A program made the position numbers and the translations under genes. From Bacillus sp. E(2018) (GTDB lineage: Bacteria > Bacillota > Bacilli > Bacillales > Fictibacillaceae): 64,000 nt of DNA. Position 1 is the first letter of the stretch. The number at the start of each line of letters is the position of its first letter. The notes below the pieces were generated by a model, which did no database searches, was not told the origin of the DNA, and was given only the letters and a program-made list of their open reading frames with translations. Of the stretch, positions 16,731-26,274 are shown piece by piece. The stretch lies in NCBI RefSeq assembly GCF_005503015.1, contig NZ_SCOL01000002.1, positions 1 to 64,000 of the forward strand. Reading direction: 5' to 3'.

Positions 16731-17947
16731 TTAACAGGACTTCCTTCTGTCTTTTTCCAACCTAACAAGTCAGCACCTTGTTTCACATACTTATTTTTCA
16801 TAAACAGATCCCACGGAAGACCAGATTGATAGTTTTCGATCATAAGTAGCGTGATTCCCTTATCAATACCGATTACATGGTCTGAATACCAAGCTGGCGT
16901 TACGTCCAGGTTATAAGAATCTTGGAAACCATACTCACCCCAAAGCTGTGGGTGCTCTTCGTAAAAATACTTCATTGCCGCGATCGACTCTTCTGGTGTG
17001 AACACGATCGATCCCGCTGCTCCCGTCGGTGCAACCGTACCTTCAAGTTCAGGCTCACACCCTTCATAATAAGGAGGAGCACCTGGAACACGGTAGCCGG
17101 TCGGACTCGCGCAAGCCGTTAAGCCCCACGCGTTCTCGTGATACGTTTTGAACTCACTTGATTTTTCTTTACAAAACGCACGGTTCGCAAGGGATGCTTT
17201 TACCGAGTTCTCGTACCAGTTGATTCCGTCTCCGTCGACGATGTTTCTAAAATCGATGAACGCATGTGAATATTGGTGAACAAACATCGCGTTTCCTGGC
17301 GCATGGATGTACTCGTAATCTTTGTACGTTCCTTTCCTGCGCTCGAAACCGTCATAAATTTTTGCCGGAACCGGATGTGTAGGAGACGCAACGCCAAGCA
17401 CATACGTCATCATCTGCTCCGCGTACATATCCCAATGGTGGAAGCCGCCCGTTTCCGGGTTGTAGCCCATGTAGAACTGGTTCACCGGCTCATCATAATA
17501 CACGTTCCAGTCGATGCGCGCGTAAATTTTCTCGAAAAGCTCCGCGATTTCTCCCCCAAAGTATTCAGCAGAAGTTACGGCACCACATAAGAAGATGCCC
17601 GTATCGATGATGGACGCACAGTCGTACCACTCTTCGTTTTTCTTCGCCGTCTGCATGTTTAAGAAGTGGTAAAAGAAGCCGCTCGCGTGTTCCACGTTGT
17701 TTAAGAACGTTTCGAGCGTCCCTTTTGTACGTTCGTACCCTTCTTCTTTCGTAATCCATCCGCGCTCGATTCCGATGATGATCGCCGTTAATCCGAACCC
17801 GTTTGATGCGATACTTGCTACTTTTTTATTCGCTGACTGATCTAGAATCAACCCGTATCCCGGACTGTTTTTATCCGTGTTCGCTTCGTTCCAAAAGAAA
17901 TCAAAGCACCCTTTTGCTTCAAGGTCTAATAGTTTTTGTGTATCCAT
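16727..17947 (-). CDS. GH144-like glucanase (PF10091 glycoamylase family)
   Basis: 406-residue (alpha/alpha)6-barrel protein. The patterns ASNGFGLTAIIIGIERGW, GFFYHFLNM, SIIDTGIFLCGAVTSAEYF, TVAPTGAAGSIVFTPE and GIDKGITLLMIENYQSGL are those of the glycoamylase family that contains GH144 endo-beta-1,2-glucanases. It has no signal peptide, unlike the secreted GH144 enzymes, so it probably acts on oligosaccharides already imported. Start 17947 has GAGGAGA upstream. It overlaps the GH35 gene by 4 bp. With the GH3 nearby this points to beta-1,2-glucan breakdown, but related PF10091 proteins have other activities. Confidence 0.8.
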   Translation of the reverse strand: MDTQKLLDLEAKGCFDFFWNEANTDKNSPGYGLILDQSANKKVASIASNGFGLTAIIIGIERGWITKEEGYERTKGTLETFLNNVEHASGFFYHFLNMQTAKKNEEWYDCASIIDTGIFLCGAVTSAEYFGGEIAELFEKIYARIDWNVYYDEPVNQFYMGYNPETGGFHHWDMYAEQMMTYVLGVASPTHPVPAKIYDGFERRKGTYKDYEYIHAPGNAMFVHQYSHAFIDFRNIVDGDGINWYENSVKASLANRAFCKEKSSEFKTYHENAWGLTACASPTGYRVPGAPPYYEGCEPELEGTVAPTGAAGSIVFTPEESIAAMKYFYEEHPQLWGEYGFQDSYNLDVTPAWYSDHVIGIDKGITLLMIENYQSGLPWDLFMKNKYVKQGADLLGWKKTEGSPVK

Positions 17948-17983
17948 CTTTAGATCTCCTCTCGTTTTACCTTAGTTAGAAAA

Positions 17984-18016
17984 GCGAGACAGCTAGTTGG
18001 TGTGAGCTGCCTCGTT
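17984..18016 (-). terminator. Terminator-like hairpin before the GH144 gene
   Basis: On the minus strand GAGGCAGCT and AGCTGTCTC pair around a 10-base loop, followed by GCTTTT. It lies between the transporter genes and the GH144/GH35 pair and may reduce read-through or act as an attenuator. Confidence 0.5.
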
Positions 18017-18046
18017 AGTTTTGGTTATATAGGGGAGAGAGTTCGG

Positions 18047-18196
18047 TTTTACGGTACGTGTTTTTATATTTGTTACACGTTCGCCGGTAAACGGTTAAGT
18101 TTCACCGCTAAATGGGTTGGTTTCACCTGAAAGAAGTCTGTGACCACCTGAAAACATCACGTTTCACCTGAAAAGTCACTCTGACCACCTGAACCG
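18047..18196 (+). repeat. Phased array, family A copy 2
   Basis: Same header, then words starting at 18082, 18103, 18124, 18145, 18165 and 18186 (steps 21, 21, 21, 20, 21). A further CACCTGAAA at 18239 is off the 21-bp phase. The array fills much of the 405-bp gap 17948-18352; the rest of that gap holds only the hairpin at 17984-18016 and an unremarkable C-rich stretch. Confidence 0.8.
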
Positions 18197-18352
18197 CCTA
18201 CAACTAGCTCTTACGCACATGATTTACCTACTCACAACCACCTGAAACTCCCTCACTACACATACTTCATCCGCTCGGACGCTATAAAACAGACTCCCTC
18301 GCACAATCTCCTACCTCATACACCAAAAAACATCCAAAAATGCAGTCGTTTT

Positions 18353-19303
18353 TTACTCCCCAGTAATCCCCGAACGATCCACACCTTCAACAAACCAGCG
18401 CTGCGTGATAAAGTACACAATTAATAGAGGTAGAATCGACAGGACGGTTCCTGCCATCTTGATTCCTTCGTTCAACTGGTTACCGCCTGACACTCCCATC
18501 TCAGCTGGGAACATCTGCTGATAGGTCGCAACGAACTTTTGCAGCTGCAGCGGTAGTGTTGTTAACGCATCTCCAAAATAGATCGCCGCCAAATACGTTT
18601 CGTTCCAATACCAAACGAACGAGAACAAAAACGAGATGATGATGGCAGGCAATGCCATCGGTAAGGCGATTGTGAAAAAGATTCGAAAATGCCCTGCGCC
18701 ATCCAACTGAGCTGCTTCTTCCAAAGCTTTTGGCACGGCTCTAAAAAACTGATAAAAGATCAGGATGAAGATCGCGCTGTTCAATCCTTGTCCGAACGTT
18801 GCAGGTAGCAAGAACGCACTCAGACTGCCAAGGATGTTCAGCTCATTAAAGAAGATATATCTCGGAATGAGCGTCACTTGCGGCGGGATGATGAACGTTG
18901 CGAGCACAAGAACGAACATGATTTTTTTACCGCGAAACTCAAAACGAGCAAGTCCGTATCCGACAACTGCTGCTATAGCAGTTTGTGCCAAGGCAGGAAG
19001 AACGGTTACATACAACGTTTCCATCAATGTTGAGAAGAAGTTTAGCACTTTGTTCGCCTGCTCATAGTTTCCGGTATAAAACTGTGTTGGAATCCAGTTT
19101 ACGAGCGGGTTCAACAGATCGTCCAAACTTTTAAAGCTGTACACACCCATGTAAAGAAGCGGATAGAGATACACGAATCCGATTCCTACCAAGAGTCCGT
19201 AGATCAAGAGCTTATAAAGAAGACCATCTGTCCCCTGCATGCCCAAAAACATGCGTTTTGTTTTTAAGTAATACTTGTTCACTTGCTGTGTTTTGGTTTG
19301 CAC
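18353..19303 (-). CDS. Carbohydrate ABC transporter permease, MalG-type
   Basis: Sugar permease with six membrane spans and the EAA loop LEEAAQLDGAGHFRIFFTIALP near residue 215. It forms a pair with the gene just upstream. The GTG at 19303 was chosen because AGAGGA lies at a workable distance; an in-frame GTG at 19312 is too close to that site. No ATPase gene is present in the locus, so a shared MsmX/MsiK-type ATPase is expected elsewhere in the genome. This is the last transporter gene before a 405-bp gap. Confidence 0.85.
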   Translation of the reverse strand: MQTKTQQVNKYYLKTKRMFLGMQGTDGLLYKLLIYGLLVGIGFVYLYPLLYMGVYSFKSLDDLLNPLVNWIPTQFYTGNYEQANKVLNFFSTLMETLYVTVLPALAQTAIAAVVGYGLARFEFRGKKIMFVLVLATFIIPPQVTLIPRYIFFNELNILGSLSAFLLPATFGQGLNSAIFILIFYQFFRAVPKALEEAAQLDGAGHFRIFFTIALPMALPAIIISFLFSFVWYWNETYLAAIYFGDALTTLPLQLQKFVATYQQMFPAEMGVSGGNQLNEGIKMAGTVLSILPLLIVYFITQRWFVEGVDRSGITGE

Positions 19304-19318
19304 ATTGATCACATCCTC

Positions 19319-20179
19319 TTAGGTGTATTTTTTCTTTCTTTTTACCGTCATCACACCGACCGCAATCGCAAGCGCTGCAGCGATGATCAGGAAGTAGATC
19401 CACGATAGTGCTGAAGCATAGCCATAACCTGTGTCTACTTTAAACATGTTTTTCTGAATATGTTCAATGATTGGATTCAGCGAGAAGACTGAATACGTTA
19501 CGATTGTGTAGATCAAGTTAACGATGATCATCGGCTTTAGACTTGGCAGGGTGATCTTCCAAAAGAATTCCCAGTTGCTCGCACCGTCGATCTTCGCTGC
19601 CTCAAAGATCTGCTTGTCCATCTTTTGAAGTGCAGCTAAGAAAATTAAGATCTGTACGCCTGAATACCACAGGATTACGATCAGGTTTTTTATTAAATAC
19701 AATAAGATCCCGTTAAAGAATCCATCCGGGTTATCATTTAACGCTTGGTAGATGGCGTATTGTTCAATAGAAGGAATTGTCGTGATTCCTTGATCGATCA
19801 GCTCTTTGATTACCGGTCCGCTTGCAATAATTACGGGCAGGAAGAAGATCGTACGGAACAATCCGCGGAACTTAATCTTCTGGTTCAACAATAGAGCGAT
19901 GATCAATGAAAAGACGATGATGATCGGAACGGAGATGACCATCTCTTCTAGATAGGTTAGGACGCGGTCAACGAACGTTCCATCGACCGAAAACGCGTAT
20001 TCATAGTTTCCAAAGCTTACAAAGTTCGTCTTGATGCCATCGGTCGTAATCTTTACTTCCTGAAAGCTTAAAAAGAGTGAGTATAGAAGCGGAAACGCCG
20101 TAAAGACGAGAAAGCCGATGATCCATGGTGAAACAAACAGCAATCCTGTTAGATTTCTGTTATTGCCTAGTCGTTTCAT
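19319..20179 (-). CDS. Carbohydrate ABC transporter permease, MalF-type
   Basis: 286-residue permease with six spans and EAA loop IFEAAKIDGASNWEFFWKI near residue 205, the MalF/UgpA pattern. It overlaps the end of the DUF5696 gene by 20 bp and has its own AAGGAGG site. With the following MalG-type gene it makes one of two permease pairs in this operon. Which of the two solute-binding proteins serves it is not shown; the other pair lies next to the binding proteins. Confidence 0.85.
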   Translation of the reverse strand: MKRLGNNRNLTGLLFVSPWIIGFLVFTAFPLLYSLFLSFQEVKITTDGIKTNFVSFGNYEYAFSVDGTFVDRVLTYLEEMVISVPIIIVFSLIIALLLNQKIKFRGLFRTIFFLPVIIASGPVIKELIDQGITTIPSIEQYAIYQALNDNPDGFFNGILLYLIKNLIVILWYSGVQILIFLAALQKMDKQIFEAAKIDGASNWEFFWKITLPSLKPMIIVNLIYTIVTYSVFSLNPIIEHIQKNMFKVDTGYGYASALSWIYFLIIAAALAIAVGVMTVKRKKKYT

Positions 20180-22445
20180 CGCTTTCTCCTCCTTCTGTTA
20201 CCGCAAAATCCTTAGGACTCACTTCAGTACCATTACTTTTATAAGTCGTGTTCGTATAGTTAACGATAATCACTTTTCCGTTCGAATACTCTACTTCTAC
20301 GATGCCCGTTTGAGGCACATTACGGCTGACGATCTCTTCGCCTTCTACCTCACCGAGACTATTCTTAATGTTTTCGTACTGATACAAAATCTTGTCTTTC
20401 CAGATGTAGTATTCCGATGTATAAACATCACTCGATGCTGTTTTAGCAAGAAGGTTTGACGCTTCTTTCGTTAAAAGATACGATGGATAGGCTCCGTACT
20501 CAATCATGCGCAGCATCTGACCTTCCGAATCTGACTGAAAGTTCGAGAACGGTGCGTAGTATGGCATGTAGCCTTTTAATACGATCTGCAGAAATGGCAC
20601 CGTGTCTGTTTCAAACACATAGTTGGACGCGTTCATCGGAATGTCGAGATACCGATCAGTTTGATTCCATAGATACGTGTTCGGCTCATAAAGAGCAACG
20701 TTCCCTAATTCTTTGTTGAGTGTGCCGAACAGCTTTTGATACGTTTTGATCGTCTGGTTTCGCTCGCTCGATTTTTTCCCGCTAAAGTCAGAGAACAGCG
20801 TGTATCCGCTCGTATCAATCGCCACGTTCGAGATGCCGTATTCTTTAAATTCCTTTGCATCTTCTTTCGCGATCGCGAGAGATTTTTCTGGCGATAGATA
20901 ATACAGTGTTTTCTTATCTTCACTGTGTGAGATCGTCTCTGCACTGATTTTCTTCGCTACGTCTTTGCTGCCCGAATAGCCAGATGCACCATCATAAGCT
21001 TTTGTGTAATCGCTATAAAAATAAAGCGGAATGTTGTCTTTTTTAAGACTGTCGATCGTGTCCTTCACGTCGTCACTGCTTCCGAGCTCACTTTCAAACG
21101 GAAACTTCTGAGGCAATGTGCCGGTTAGCCCGCCTTCCGACCAGCCTTTATAGACGACGAACAGATCATCGATGTCTTTTTTGAGTTCAGATGTCATGTT
21201 CGGAATGTCTGTAACCTTCGTCATCGGGAGAACCGAATCCCACAACAAACCTTCTTTCACTTCGCCACCTAAAAATTCAAGTCTTACACCGGTTTGGTCG
21301 TCTTTTTTATCAAGTTGCTTTGTTTCAGAAAGATGATTTTGATACGCTTTTGCCATCCCTACATAATCAGCGTCATCTTCTTGTAAGAACATGTATCTCA
21401 GCTTAACGCCGAATGGGTTCTTCGTTTTTTGATACACGTTCAGACCCTTCATGTTCTTACTCGTCGGCTGGTAATATTCTTTTCTAAAATGAAATTCAGA
21501 AGAGATCCAGTTAAAGTCGGTCGAAACGCCTGACGGATACGCTAAAATGTCTCCATGACTGTAGCCTTCTTCAATCACGGCAAGAAATCCGTTCTGTTTC
21601 ACACCGTGAACCGTTCCGAATACCGGCATCTTGATCTCTTCAACCGGTGTTACTTTTTCTTCTTCTTCCTTCTTCACTTTCGTTTTCAAAAAAGCTTCAT
21701 CTTCACCGTAAACAGATCCTGTAAACGGCGCATCGGCTTTACTTCCGTTCTTCTCGTAACGAATCAATGCACCTGATCCGTCCGGAATGAACATGTAGCC
21801 GTTGATGTCACTCTTGTTCACCGCACCTAAGAACGGATAAACGCGCATGGAGATGAGCTTTGTATACTTATTTTCTCTGATCTCATTCTTTGGAATCGAA
21901 ACGACAAGATCGCTGCCTTCAAGCTCGACGTTCACTTCAAATTCTAACTTCGATTGGTTCATGTAAAGAGAGGCTGTGAACCCTTTATCGTTCATCTTCA
22001 CACGAGGCTTAGAATCGTTCGTCGTGATGCTCTCGGTTTTCACTTTTCCGCGACGGTCCATATAATCAACGGTGATCGCTGATTGAGCCATCTGTTCCCA
22101 CGTTTTGTTCAGTCGGTACTGATCTGGATTATCGAGCCCGGAGTTCCAGACATATTTTGTTTTTTTGTTCTCGATTTTGATCGCGAGCGTTTCGTCGTTC
22201 ACATAAAGAGCAAGATTATCGTTCTCGGCTGCTTTTTCAAAGCCTTGAAACGAGTTTTTCTGCTTGATCGGAGCATCATCTGCTTTTTCAGGCTTCGTAA
22301 ACGAAGAAGACGTATATTTCATCACATTTTGGCTTTTCTCAGTTGGTACGGGAGGCTGTTCCGTACTTTTCTTATCATCTTGCGCCGCGAATACAGAGAT
22401 CGGGAGAAGCAAGGTAAGAAGCACAACACTTATCTTTTTATACAC
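20160..22445 (-). CDS. DUF5696 secreted protein
   Basis: 761-residue exported protein. A signal peptide (about 1-20, ending VFAAQ) is followed by a beta-rich N-terminal half (YVNDETLAIKIENKKTKYVWNS) and a C-terminal half resembling a degenerate glycosidase barrel (DIDDLFVVYKGWSEGG, SNVAIDTSGYTLFSDF). No lipobox and no clear C-terminal anchor. The GTG start at 22445 follows AAGGAGG. It overlaps both neighbours, so it is tightly embedded in the transporter operon. DUF5696 is repeatedly found with sugar importers in Bacillaceae and Paenibacillaceae; no activity is known to me. It may be a surface glycan-processing or binding protein. Confidence 0.75.
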   Translation of the reverse strand: MYKKISVVLLTLLLPISVFAAQDDKKSTEQPPVPTEKSQNVMKYTSSSFTKPEKADDAPIKQKNSFQGFEKAAENDNLALYVNDETLAIKIENKKTKYVWNSGLDNPDQYRLNKTWEQMAQSAITVDYMDRRGKVKTESITTNDSKPRVKMNDKGFTASLYMNQSKLEFEVNVELEGSDLVVSIPKNEIRENKYTKLISMRVYPFLGAVNKSDINGYMFIPDGSGALIRYEKNGSKADAPFTGSVYGEDEAFLKTKVKKEEEEKVTPVEEIKMPVFGTVHGVKQNGFLAVIEEGYSHGDILAYPSGVSTDFNWISSEFHFRKEYYQPTSKNMKGLNVYQKTKNPFGVKLRYMFLQEDDADYVGMAKAYQNHLSETKQLDKKDDQTGVRLEFLGGEVKEGLLWDSVLPMTKVTDIPNMTSELKKDIDDLFVVYKGWSEGGLTGTLPQKFPFESELGSSDDVKDTIDSLKKDNIPLYFYSDYTKAYDGASGYSGSKDVAKKISAETISHSEDKKTLYYLSPEKSLAIAKEDAKEFKEYGISNVAIDTSGYTLFSDFSGKKSSERNQTIKTYQKLFGTLNKELGNVALYEPNTYLWNQTDRYLDIPMNASNYVFETDTVPFLQIVLKGYMPYYAPFSNFQSDSEGQMLRMIEYGAYPSYLLTKEASNLLAKTASSDVYTSEYYIWKDKILYQYENIKNSLGEVEGEEIVSRNVPQTGIVEVEYSNGKVIIVNYTNTTYKSNGTEVSPKDFAVTEGGESDETTRQ

Positions 22446-24453
22446 GAAGAACAGCCTCCTTTATGATGGAATAAACAAAATCGTACACTTGGTCGATCAA
22501 CACGAACACGATGAACACAACAAGAAGCATGATCACCATACCGAACAGCGTGACGAAGATGTTTCGGATCGTGTCTGAGAACGTGTAGTTGTGGATCTCT
22601 TTTAACATGATGAAAAGGATGATGAGGCACCATGCGTAAATGATACGGATTGAGAAAACATAAACAAACGCTTCATTATAAGTTAGCACGTTCGACAAAA
22701 GGGTCAGGATCGGGCTGAACACAAGGAAGGGAGCGAGCGAGTAGATCGTTCCGATATAGATGTCCTTGAACCTTCCTTCACCGTCGTTGATCGTACTAAC
22801 AAGATAGTTCACGACAATAAACAGTGCGAGTGGTACGAGTAGTAAGAGAAGCTCGCCGACTAAGTTCGCATCGCTGCTCACCGTTTTATAGATAAATCCG
22901 GTATAGAAGCGGCTATAAATATACTCGACGATTAAGATTACATACAGAATCGTCGCTGATAGAATCGACGCGTACTGTTTCTTTTTCAGATAATAAAAAC
23001 TATCGATCGGATGACGGAAGAACTTGAACAGGAAGAGCAGTTCTCCTATCAATCTTTGTTTCTTAATTGCACCGATTCTTCTGCGTGGCTGATTCAGAAT
23101 GCCTTTCTTTTTGTCGATTACTTTAACGATATAGTACAAAATGGTGAAGAAGATTATTGCGAACAACACCGTTTCCAGGTTCTCTTGCATCCACGCGTGA
23201 CGAACTTCCCAGAACGAGTCGGAATAACCGTACACATCGTTAGCAAACTCGTACTCTTCTAACGCTTTATCATAGTCTTGCTGTTTGTAATAAGCAGAAC
23301 CCATGGCAGAATGCGCGAGACCGAACGAAGAGTTCATCTTCAGCACTTCTTCCCAATACTTCTGACTCTCTACATAACGGCCTTCTTTAAAAAGCGCGAT
23401 TCCTTCATGTACTTGTTTTGAAAATGCAGTAGATTCAAAGACTTGGATCATGCCGCGTTCTTTATCGGTCACGTACAATCTGCCATCAGAATCGATCGTT
23501 ATGCCTGTCGGCTGTTTGAACAACCCAAGACGGTTCGTTCCGTCGTCTTTTCCACCAAAGATGAATAAAAGATTTCCGAAGCTGTCATATTCATAGATCT
23601 CGCCGGTGCTTGATACGACGAACATGTTACCGTCATAATCGACCGCGATATCTTGTAATGATTTCTCATCAGAGATATCCGGAAACAGCATGTTCTTGCC
23701 GGCAACGTTCAGCTTTTTGATCACTTCGTTCGTCGTTCCTTCTGTCACGGAATAGACGAGACCTTGATCATCAAGCGCGATGTTATCTGGTGCGGGAGGT
23801 GTTTTCATGAACATATTTGCTTTTTTACTCTCTGATGTGAGAAGCTTCTGCAAAAACGTTTCAAACGATCCTTCGGTGCTGTTTACACCGTAATAGCCGA
23901 GAAACCCGCCATCTTTACTAAGTTGAATGATTCCGTTTGTGGATCCTTCACTGATTACATAGATGCTGCCGCGACGGTCGACCGCTACTTTTTGTGGCTT
24001 AAAAGAAGAGCTTTTACCGAAAAGCGGCGAATCCGGTTTTCCGTATTGCTCCTCGACCTTCCCGTCTTGTGAAAAGCGAAATACCTTCTCTTCTTCATAA
24101 TCCGCTACAAAGATTTTTTCGTTTTCGTCCACATAGACGCCAGTTGGTGATTTAAGAACACCTTTTCCGATCTCGCGTAAAAATTTACCGTTCTTATCGG
24201 CGACGAGAATCTTCTTAGCACCAGAATCCGCGATATAAAGGTTTCCTTTTGTATCAGAGAAAATATCTTCCGGGTTCGTGATCTCAACGTCCGGCAGTAA
24301 GGTGCCGACCGGTGTGTAGGCAGTCTGTGTTTCGATCGTCTGACCGTCTGCTGATAACGTTTCTGTCTGATAAGGGACAGATGCAGAAGCGATAGATGAG
24401 ATCGGAACGAGCAGGAATACCAATAATGCTACAAATTGGGCAATGCGCTTCAT
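22438..24453 (-). CDS. NHL-propeller/TPR/YIP1 membrane protein
   Basis: 671-residue membrane protein with an unusual order of parts: signal peptide (1-24), an NHL beta-propeller of about six blades (about 45-335, with GNLYIADSG, EKIFVADY, GSIYVISEG, GRLYVTDKERG), two TPR-like helices (about 340-400), a membrane span (about 420-440), and a C-terminal YIP1-type domain with about five spans (about 475-671). The propeller and TPR would lie outside. It has no recognised enzymatic motif. Its place between two permease pairs suggests a scaffold or sensor of the glycan-uptake system; this is inference. Confidence 0.75.
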   Translation of the reverse strand: MKRIAQFVALLVFLLVPISSIASASVPYQTETLSADGQTIETQTAYTPVGTLLPDVEITNPEDIFSDTKGNLYIADSGAKKILVADKNGKFLREIGKGVLKSPTGVYVDENEKIFVADYEEEKVFRFSQDGKVEEQYGKPDSPLFGKSSSFKPQKVAVDRRGSIYVISEGSTNGIIQLSKDGGFLGYYGVNSTEGSFETFLQKLLTSESKKANMFMKTPPAPDNIALDDQGLVYSVTEGTTNEVIKKLNVAGKNMLFPDISDEKSLQDIAVDYDGNMFVVSSTGEIYEYDSFGNLLFIFGGKDDGTNRLGLFKQPTGITIDSDGRLYVTDKERGMIQVFESTAFSKQVHEGIALFKEGRYVESQKYWEEVLKMNSSFGLAHSAMGSAYYKQQDYDKALEEYEFANDVYGYSDSFWEVRHAWMQENLETVLFAIIFFTILYYIVKVIDKKKGILNQPRRRIGAIKKQRLIGELLFLFKFFRHPIDSFYYLKKKQYASILSATILYVILIVEYIYSRFYTGFIYKTVSSDANLVGELLLLLVPLALFIVVNYLVSTINDGEGRFKDIYIGTIYSLAPFLVFSPILTLLSNVLTYNEAFVYVFSIRIIYAWCLIILFIMLKEIHNYTFSDTIRNIFVTLFGMVIMLLVVFIVFVLIDQVYDFVYSIIKEAVLRV

Positions 24454-24473
24454 TTCTCCCCCCTCCTACTTTC

Positions 24474-25352
24474 TTACTTGATTCCTGAGTGGGCCATCGT
24501 GTTCATCACCTGGCTCTGCAGAATTATAAAGATGATTAGATTTGGTACGAACATGATCAAGGATGCCGCTGCAGCAAGTCCTTGTCCTGCTACGTTGTTT
24601 CCTTCAACGGTTGAAGTTAACGTCGACATATAGAACGAGAACGTCTTCAGTCCTTCGTCGTTCACATAAAGTGACGAACTCTCAATGCTGTTCCAAACGA
24701 GCTGGAACGATAGAATCGCGATGGTCGCGATCGCAGGTTTGACGAGCGGTATGATGATCCGTACGAAGATTTGAAAATCAGATGCTCCGTCAAGCCTCGC
24801 TGCCTCAAGCAGTTCATCCGGTATCTGATCAATGAACTGTTTGACGAGAAACAGACCGATCGGCATCGCAAGTAACGGAAGGATATGAACCATGAACGTA
24901 TTGATCAAGCCGAGTTCATCGATCAACAGATAACGCGGAATCATGACCGCTGCTGGAACGAACATGAGCGCTAACGTGTTGATCTCAAAGATCGCTTTTT
25001 TCATTCTAAAATTTTTCTTCGATAACGCGTAGCCTGCCATCGTACTGATGATAACGGTCAGAACAACCACGATCAGCGTAACGACAACAGAGTTGAACAG
25101 AAAGCGCGACATCGGAACGCCAGTATCGTTCGTCTTTGTAAAAAGGTCTACAAAGTTTTGAAATGTCGGGTTATCTACAAAAAAGCGCGGTGGATACGCG
25201 AACAGTTCGTCGATCGGTTTGAACGCATGAAAGAATATATAGACGATCGGCAAAGCCATAAAGATAGCCAGTGGAATGAGAAATGCAAGAAACTTCAGCT
25301 GACTTTTATGAAACTTTGACGGGTTCATTCTTGTCCCTTGAAAGGCTGACAT
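24474..25352 (-). CDS. Carbohydrate ABC transporter permease, MalG-type
   Basis: Six-span permease with EAA loop [19 protein letters not shown] near residue 195. The ATG at 25352 was chosen because AAAGGAG lies nine bases upstream; the longer open frame to 25388 would overlap the preceding gene without a site. It gives 292 residues. It pairs with the upstream MalF-type gene to form the importer closest to the binding proteins. No ATPase is encoded nearby. Confidence 0.85.
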   Translation of the reverse strand: MSAFQGTRMNPSKFHKSQLKFLAFLIPLAIFMALPIVYIFFHAFKPIDELFAYPPRFFVDNPTFQNFVDLFTKTNDTGVPMSRFLFNSVVVTLIVVVLTVIISTMAGYALSKKNFRMKKAIFEINTLALMFVPAAVMIPRYLLIDELGLINTFMVHILPLLAMPIGLFLVKQFIDQIPDELLEAARLDGASDFQIFVRIIIPLVKPAIATIAILSFQLVWNSIESSSLYVNDEGLKTFSFYMSTLTSTVEGNNVAGQGLAAAASLIMFVPNLIIFIILQSQVMNTMAHSGIK

Positions 25353-25371
25353 GTGGATCACTCCTTTTTCG

Positions 25372-26274
25372 CTAGTCTTTCTCTCCAAACAGCCTCCAGG
25401 CTACTTTCGAGAACAGATATACAACGATGAGCAGCACGACTGAAATTGCTGCCGCATAACCCATCTCATAACGGATAAAACCATAATCTTCTAAGTGGTT
25501 GACCATAAGCTGACCCGCATATTGCGGTGTTGGGTTAGCACCAGAAAGCGCCACCCCAATCGCACCAGCCTGAAACGTTCCAACGACTGCCATGACCGCG
25601 CCGAATAGCATCTGCGGCTTCATGGACGGAATCGTGATATAGATGATTTCTTGAAAACGGTTGTTGATGCCGTCGATGTATCCTGCTTCATAGATCTCGG
25701 TGTTAATGTTTAGAACACCTGATAACATCGCGAGAAATCCTACACCCATAGAGCCCCAAAGCGTTACAAAGATCATGATCTTCATCAAATACTCAGGTGA
25801 CTGCAGCCATTGAATCGGCTCTAACAGCACACCCATCGTTAGAAGCAAGCTGTTTAGGTAACCTGTTTCATCTCCAGAGAAGATGATCGTCCAAACAACG
25901 GCCATTGCAACACCTGCTGTCATGGACGGCGAGTAGATGATCAGTGCAAGCACTGTTCGCATGCGCTTTGGTACTTGAGCGAGCGCCCAAGCGAGTATGA
26001 ACGATAAGATATACCCGCCAGGGCCCACGATCAGTGCGAACGTTAACGTGTTCGGCAGAATCTTCTGCATGAACACTTCATCCTGTGTGATCAGACCGAC
26101 ATAGTTGCTCAACCCGATGAACGATGGTGTTTCGATCGCGTTAAAATACGTGAATGACAACAGAATTGCCGCTGCAACAGGTATGATGATAAACGTTGTA
26201 AAAAAGATGATATACGGAGCAAGGAACATCCACGGTGAATAATCTCGTTTATTTGGTTTCTTTTTCATTCTCAT
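25372..26274 (-). CDS. Carbohydrate ABC transporter permease, MalF-type
   Basis: 300-residue six-span permease. The EAA loop is degenerate ([20 protein letters not shown], where EAAxxDGA is usual), which may mean a modified contact with its ATPase. It overlaps the large binding-protein gene by 26 bp and has only a weak AGGCG-type ribosome site, fitting translational coupling. It is followed by the MalG-type partner. Confidence 0.8.
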   Translation of the reverse strand: MRMKKKPNKRDYSPWMFLAPYIIFFTTFIIIPVAAAILLSFTYFNAIETPSFIGLSNYVGLITQDEVFMQKILPNTLTFALIVGPGGYILSFILAWALAQVPKRMRTVLALIIYSPSMTAGVAMAVVWTIIFSGDETGYLNSLLLTMGVLLEPIQWLQSPEYLMKIMIFVTLWGSMGVGFLAMLSGVLNINTEIYEAGYIDGINNRFQEIIYITIPSMKPQMLFGAVMAVVGTFQAGAIGVALSGANPTPQYAGQLMVNHLEDYGFIRYEMGYAAAISVVLLIVVYLFSKVAWRLFGEKD

